Origin: Clostridiales bacterium UBA6114 | Lineage (GTDB): Bacteria > Bacillota > Clostridia > Oscillospirales > Butyricicoccaceae | NCBI GenBank assembly: GCA_002423435.1 | Contig: DIWE01000036.1 | Location: 85,576 to 139,681 of the forward strand | Direction: 5' to 3' | DNA length: 54,106 nucleotides | In this document: positions 50,016 through 54,106 of the stretch, in pieces | Numbering within the stretch: the stretch's first letter is position 1 | How the letters are laid out: each line of letters begins with the position of its first letter | Notes under the pieces: generated by a model | The model's database searches: none | Told to the model about the DNA's origin: nothing | The model's input: the letters and a program-made list of their open reading frames with translations, nothing else | Translations under genes and position numbers: made by a program

Positions 50016-51353
50016 ATGTCCGTATTTATTCCCGAGGGCGAACTCTGGGAAAGCAAAGTCGTCGGCCAAATCTTTGCCACAAAGAACCAGATCGAATGCC
50101 TGCAGAAGGCCGAAGCCGCGCTTGCCCGCGCCGAGGCAAAGCTGGGCATCATTCCCCAGGAGGTCAGCGACGAAATAAACGAAAAGGCTACCATCGAGAA
50201 CATCGACTTGGACGAATATGCCCGTCAGATGGAAATCACCGGCGGCCATCCGGTGGTTGCGATGCTCCGCGCGTGGAAACCGTTCCTGTCCGCCGAAGCC
50301 TCCGAACTGGTTCACTGGGGCGCCACCACGCAGGATATCATGGACACCGGCGACGTAATGAAGCTGTCGGCCGTTTATGACATCATTTACGATGAGCTGC
50401 TGCAACTGAAAGCCATACTGAGAAAGCTGGCATCGGAATATATCGACACCCCGCTGGCAGGCCGCACCCATGAACAGCATGCCGTTCCCACCACCTTCGG
50501 CGTCAAGGTCGCCGTGTGGCTGATGGAGGTCCAGCGCCACCTCAAAAGAATGGAACAGTGCAGGCCCAGACTCCGCACCGTCTGCTTCTACGGCGCCGCG
50601 GGCAACCTGGCCTCCTTCGGCAAGGGGGGCCTCAATGTGACCCGACAGATGGCGAGGGAACTCGATATGAACTTCGCCCCCGTCGCATGGCATACCTCCC
50701 GCGACAGTTTCATCGAATTCATGACCATCCTTACGAACATTTCCACCACCTTCGGCAAGGTCGCAAACGAAATCATAGAGCTCTCCCGCACCGAAATCGG
50801 CGAGCTGGAAGAGCCCTGGATGCCCGGCAACGTGGGCAGCAGCACCATGCCCCAGAAGCGCAACCCCCCCGGCTGCGAGGCGATGTATTCCCTCGCCGTT
50901 CTCACCCAGTTCGAAGTCGGGGCCATGTATCAGGCCTCCATGCACGAAAATGAAAGGGATTCCAGAGCGTGGAACCTGGAAAAATTCGTGTTCCCCTTCA
51001 CCTGCAGCATGACTGAAAAGAACCTGCACTACGCAATCGTCATCCTCGGCAAGCTGGTCGTAAAGCCCGAGCATATGCGCAGGAATCTGGACCTCACAAA
51101 CGGCCTCATCATGTGCGAGAATCTGATGATGAAGCTGGGCGCCAGAATCGGCCGCATGACCGCCCACGAAAAAATCTATCAGATGGCGATGGAGGCCTAC
51201 CAGAAGGACCTCCATCTGAAGGATCTGATCACCGCGGATAAAGATATCATGTCCATGTTCACTACGGAAGAAATCGAAGAGTATTTTAATCCGATAACCT
51301 ATACCGGCGACGCCCGCGAAATGGTCGAGCTCGCCCTGGAAGCAACCAGGTGA
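50016..51353 (+). CDS. Aspartase/fumarase superfamily lyase (adenylosuccinate lyase/CMLE-like)
   Basis: 445 residues. The superfamily signature GSSTMPQKRNP is at 274-284 (flexible serine loop); other conserved regions are HWGATTQDIMDT (100-111) and AGRTHEQHAVPTTFG (148-162), where the usual THGQ reads THEQ. These enzymes release fumarate from N-succinyl compounds, or cycloisomerise carboxymuconate. Purine genes are absent and the gene sits between a TRAP transporter and an MmgE/PrpD gene, so a catabolic C-N or C-O lyase producing fumarate is more likely than adenylosuccinate lyase of purine synthesis. AGGAGG precedes the ATG. Confidence 0.88.
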   Translation: MSVFIPEGELWESKVVGQIFATKNQIECLQKAEAALARAEAKLGIIPQEVSDEINEKATIENIDLDEYARQMEITGGHPVVAMLRAWKPFLSAEASELVHWGATTQDIMDTGDVMKLSAVYDIIYDELLQLKAILRKLASEYIDTPLAGRTHEQHAVPTTFGVKVAVWLMEVQRHLKRMEQCRPRLRTVCFYGAAGNLASFGKGGLNVTRQMARELDMNFAPVAWHTSRDSFIEFMTILTNISTTFGKVANEIIELSRTEIGELEEPWMPGNVGSSTMPQKRNPPGCEAMYSLAVLTQFEVGAMYQASMHENERDSRAWNLEKFVFPFTCSMTEKNLHYAIVILGKLVVKPEHMRRNLDLTNGLIMCENLMMKLGARIGRMTAHEKIYQMAMEAYQKDLHLKDLITADKDIMSMFTTEEIEEYFNPITYTGDAREMVELALEATR

Positions 51354-51366
51354 TCTGTACCATCGT

Positions 51367-51401
51367 GAATACAGGTATGCCCGCCGGGCATACCTGTATT
51401 C
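51367..51401 (+). other. Perfect hairpin between lyase and MmgE/PrpD genes
   Basis: GAATACAGGTATGCCC and GGGCATACCTGTATTC are perfect complements with a 3-nt loop, 13 bp after the lyase stop. No T-run follows, so it is either a partial terminator or an mRNA-processing and stability element. Confidence 0.75.
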
Positions 51402-51463
51402 GCAAAAGACGCCCGATCGCCGCCGGCTTTACGCGGCGTTCACTTTACATGAGGAGGAACAGT

Positions 51464-52822
51464 ATGAGCGGGAAGTCCTATACCGAAAAAGTTTCCGCGG
51501 CTATTGTGGACTATCAGTTTGAAAATTTCCCTCCGGAGGTTGTTTCCATGGCAAAAAACGGGGTGATCGACCTCCTTGGCGCGGGCATCGGCGGCAGCGC
51601 CCTGCCGGAGGCGGGTATCATTCACGGCTTTGCGGAAGACTCGGGCGGCAGGCCGGAAGCGACCGTCTGGGGAAAATGGAACCGATGCGGATACCTTGAC
51701 GCCGCAATGGCGAACGGCTATCAAAGCCATATCCTGGAGATGGACGACGTGCACGCCACCGCGTGCGAGCATCCCGGAGTCTCCGTGATCCCCGCCGCCG
51801 TCGCGACGGCGGAGCGTTACCACCTTTCCGGGAAAAGGCTGATCGAGGCCATTACGGCCGGGTACGAGGCTGAAATCCGGGTGGGCGAGGCGCTCGGCAC
51901 CTCCCATTATTATTTCTGGCACACGACCTGTACCGGCGGCTCCTTTGGCTCTGCCGCGGCGGCGGGCAAGCTTCTCGATCTGACGTACGACGAGATGGCG
52001 GACGCGCTCGGCAGCGCGGGCAGCCAGTCGGGCGGCCTGTGGCAGTTCCTTGAGGAAAACGCCATGACCAAGTATCTGCACTGTGCGAAGGCGAATTACA
52101 ACGGCATGCTTGCATCAGAGCTTTCAAAGCGCGGCTTGACCGGAGCCAGAAAAATTCTCGAAGGCGAACGCGGCCTCTTAAGGGCGACCAGCACCACCGA
52201 AAACCCCGAAAAATATTTCGAGACCTGCGGGAAGGAATACCGGATACTGTCCGCCGGCTATAAGCCCTGGCCTTCCTGCCGCCACACGCACACAACAATT
52301 GAAGCCTGCTTGAACCTTAAGGAAAAATACGGTATTATGGTAGAGGATATTTCACACATTCAGGTCGACACCTATCTCACCGCAACGCAGGTCGCCAAAA
52401 ACAACGCCGATTTCGACAATGTCCGCGCGGCAAAGTTCAGCATTTCCTACTGCGCCGCGATCGCCCTGACCTGCGGCGAGGTTACCGTTTCTGCGGTGAA
52501 CGATCTGGTTTTCGATCGGCGGATCCGTTCGTTGGTCGCAAGGACCGCCGTATCCGTGGCGGAGGATATGGAGGCGTACCGCCCCGAAAAGATGCCCGCG
52601 CGCGTGACCGTGCGGATGAAGGACGGGACCGTCTGTTCCGACCTCGTACTGCTCCCGAAAGGCGAGCCTGCCAATCCCCTCACCGATGAGGAGATCGACA
52701 AAAAATACATGTCCCTTGCCGAGCCCGTTGTCGGCGGGGAGAAGGCAAGGCTCCTGCTCGAAAGATGCCGGAGGCTCGAGGAGCTTTGCGACGCAGCCGA
52801 TCTTTTCAGGGGGTTTTCCTAG
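51464..52822 (+). CDS. MmgE/PrpD family protein
   Basis: 452 residues with the family's N-terminal helical domain (EMDDVHATACEHPGVSVIPAAVATAE around residue 90, the usual DD..H active-site region) and the C-terminal alpha/beta domain (KPWPSCRHTHTTIEACL, about 265). The family contains 2-methylcitrate dehydratase, cis-aconitate decarboxylase and iminodisuccinate epimerase. Without prpB/prpC the methylcitrate role is unlikely. Next to an aspartase-superfamily lyase, the epimerase role is attractive. GAGGAGG precedes ATG 51464. Its TAG stop forms the first bases of a MITE-like element. Confidence 0.88.
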   Translation: MSGKSYTEKVSAAIVDYQFENFPPEVVSMAKNGVIDLLGAGIGGSALPEAGIIHGFAEDSGGRPEATVWGKWNRCGYLDAAMANGYQSHILEMDDVHATACEHPGVSVIPAAVATAERYHLSGKRLIEAITAGYEAEIRVGEALGTSHYYFWHTTCTGGSFGSAAAAGKLLDLTYDEMADALGSAGSQSGGLWQFLEENAMTKYLHCAKANYNGMLASELSKRGLTGARKILEGERGLLRATSTTENPEKYFETCGKEYRILSAGYKPWPSCRHTHTTIEACLNLKEKYGIMVEDISHIQVDTYLTATQVAKNNADFDNVRAAKFSISYCAAIALTCGEVTVSAVNDLVFDRRIRSLVARTAVSVAEDMEAYRPEKMPARVTVRMKDGTVCSDLVLLPKGEPANPLTDEEIDKKYMSLAEPVVGGEKARLLLERCRRLEELCDAADLFRGFS

Positions 52823-52984
52823 ATAGTGTCTACACAAGATCAAAACGCCCGTCTTTTGGTGGATTTTTTGCCATGCTTCGTTAAATTTTCTTGCCATAAA
52901 CCAATTATGCCTGCGAAAATTTGCCTTGCCTGGCGAAAAATCCGCTGAAAATCCAGACATTTCATCCCGTGTAGACACTATCTA
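52820..52984. mobile_element. MITE-like fold-back element, family B (165 bp)
   Basis: Perfect 16-bp terminal inverted repeats TAGATAGTGTCTACAC (52820-52835) and its complement (52969-52984), TA at both ends. The interior is itself an imperfect inverted repeat (GGATTTTTTGCCA near 52861 against TGGCGAAAAATCC near 52931), so the whole element can fold into one long hairpin. No open frame. Unrelated in sequence to family A. Its left end supplies the stop codon of the MmgE/PrpD gene. Confidence 0.85.
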
Positions 52985-53151
52985 AAAGTTTTTAGGGCAG
53001 CTCGCTTCGCGGATTAAAAACGCGTGTTTCTCGCCGCCGATGCGGCAGCCGAAACACATGCAAAACAGGCGAACAAGATGACGAACTTTTATTTGCACGC
53101 GGCTAGCATCATGTCCGTCTTTAATAACATATTTAAGGAGAAATGGCTGCT
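52823..53151. other. Intergenic region between the MmgE/PrpD and malic enzyme genes
   Basis: Half is the family B element (to 52984). The rest (52985-53151) has no supported gene and no clear promoter or terminator; the element's hairpin may act as one. Confidence 0.55.
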
Positions 53152-54106
53152 ATGGATTACGCAAAAGAATCCCTGCGCTTGCACGGAGAATGGAAAGGAA
53201 AAATCGAAGTCGTCTCCACCGTACCGGTAAAAAGCCGGGATGATCTGTCCCTCGCCTATACCCCCGGCGTCGCCCAGCCCTGCCTGGAGATCCAGAAGGA
53301 TGTCCGCAAGAGCTATGAGCTGACCCGGCGGCACAATTTATGCGCGGTCGTTACGGACGGCTCCGCCGTTCTGGGGCTCGGCGACATCGGACCGGAGGCC
53401 GGCATGCCCGTTATGGAAGGAAAGTGCGTCCTGTTCAAAGCCTTCGGCGACGTGGACGCATTCCCTCTGTGCATCAAAAGCAAGGACGTCGACGAGATCG
53501 TCAACGCCGTCTATCTGGTCTCCGGCAGCTTCGGCGGCATCAATCTGGAGGATATCGCGGCGCCCCGCTGCTTCGAGATTGAACGAAAGCTGAAAGAAAA
53601 GTGCGATATCCCCATCTTCCACGACGATCAGCACGGCACCGCGATCATCACGCTGGCCGGCCTGAGTAACGCATTAAAGGTGGTCGGCAAGAAAAAGGAA
53701 AACGTGAAAGTCGTCGTCTCCGGCGCGGGCGCCGCCGCCGTCTCCATCACGAAGCTTCTGCTCTCCGACGGTTTTCGGGACGTTACCCTCTGCGACCGCA
53801 AGGGCGCGATCTACGAGGGCCGCCGGGAGAGCATGAACTGGATCAAGGAGGAAATGGCGCTCGTCACCAACCGCTCAAAGAAGGCCGGGTCTCTGGCCGA
53901 CATGATGGTCGGGGCCGACGTGTTCATCGGCGTGTCCGCTCCCGGTATCGTATCTCAGGACATGGTGCGGAGCATGGCGAAGGACCCCATTATTTTTGCC
54001 TGCGCCAACCCCACCCCGGAAATCTTTCCCGACGACGCGAAGGCCGCGGGCGCCGCAGTGGTCTCCACCGGCCGCAGCGACTTCCCGAACCAGATCAACA
54101 ATGTCC
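53152..54106 (+). CDS. Malic enzyme, N-terminal part (cut by window end)
   Basis: About 318 residues of an expected 380-410 are present. MDYAKESLRLHGEWKGKIEVV, LAYTPGVAQPC, TDGSAVLGLGDIG, KAFGDVDAFPLCI and FHDDQHGTAI (metal and substrate residues) identify the short bacterial NAD(P)-dependent malic enzyme; the Rossmann motif is VVSGAGAAAVSI. It decarboxylates malate to pyruvate. ATG 53152 is placed 11 bases after AAGGAG; ATG 53143 in the same frame is only two bases from it. As last gene of the third TRAP island it could consume malate formed from fumarate released by the lyase. Confidence 0.95.
   Translation, partial: MDYAKESLRLHGEWKGKIEVVSTVPVKSRDDLSLAYTPGVAQPCLEIQKDVRKSYELTRRHNLCAVVTDGSAVLGLGDIGPEAGMPVMEGKCVLFKAFGDVDAFPLCIKSKDVDEIVNAVYLVSGSFGGINLEDIAAPRCFEIERKLKEKCDIPIFHDDQHGTAIITLAGLSNALKVVGKKKENVKVVVSGAGAAAVSITKLLLSDGFRDVTLCDRKGAIYEGRRESMNWIKEEMALVTNRSKKAGSLADMMVGADVFIGVSAPGIVSQDMVRSMAKDPIIFACANPTPEIFPDDAKAAGAAVVSTGRSDFPNQINNV

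Noticed and set aside
1..54106. CRISPR arrays, prophage genes, rRNA or transposase genes
   Set aside because: No regularly spaced repeats, phage structural or integrase genes, rRNA sequence or transposase could be found in the window.

Overview
The window reads as chromosome of an anaerobic low-to-mid GC Gram-positive bacterium, most likely a clostridial (Oscillospirales-like) lineage. The signs are a type III glutamine synthetase with an ANTAR antiterminator, a tetrahydrofolate riboswitch in front of folT, S-layer homology domains, DivIVA-like and bactofilin proteins, clean sigma-A promoters with 17-bp spacers, strong AGGAGG ribosome binding sites, and complete formate-tetrahydrofolate chemistry. 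This is inferred from gene content only; no rRNA is present.

Layout. 0-14.5 kb is mostly housekeeping: the glnN 5' end with an attenuator leader and its divergent ANTAR regulator, bactofilin, an S1-domain protein, a DUF951/uridine phosphorylase pair, methylglyoxal synthase, a soluble CZB chemoreceptor, a tiny orphan protein carrying the OadB signature, a YeiH-type transporter with divergent LysR, a small monooxygenase-like protein, tRNA-Arg(CCG), a DivIVA-like coiled coil, a HAD phosphatase, a thioredoxin-fold protein and an S-layer-anchored GH18 enzyme.

14.6-32 kb holds two back-to-back organic acid islands. The left one (minus strand) encodes a two-subunit Fe-S hydratase, citrate-lyase-type CitD/E/F, a DHDPS-family aldolase and a TRAP transporter, with a divergent GntR regulator. 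The right one (plus strand) encodes a split transketolase, an RpiR regulator, an SDR, a second TRAP transporter and a 2-hydroxyacid dehydrogenase. 32-39 kb is a one-carbon module: IclR regulator, PanB, Fhs, FchA, FolD, a formate channel and a riboswitch-controlled FolT. 39-45.6 kb has a TauE/SafE permease, a two-component system and a NEW3-domain protein with an ABC exporter. 45.7-54.1 kb is a third TRAP island: LysR, DctPQM, an aspartase/fumarase-superfamily lyase, an MmgE/PrpD protein and a malic enzyme cut by the window end.

Two unrelated families of short TA-flanked inverted-repeat elements (MITE-like) are scattered through the window. Family A has two complete copies and two remnants; family B has one copy. 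In two cases the left end of the element supplies the stop codon of the upstream gene. The likely theme is uptake of small carboxylic acids by TRAP systems, their conversion to pyruvate, acetate or fumarate-level intermediates, and folate-linked handling of formate and C1 units. The substrates of all three islands are unassigned.
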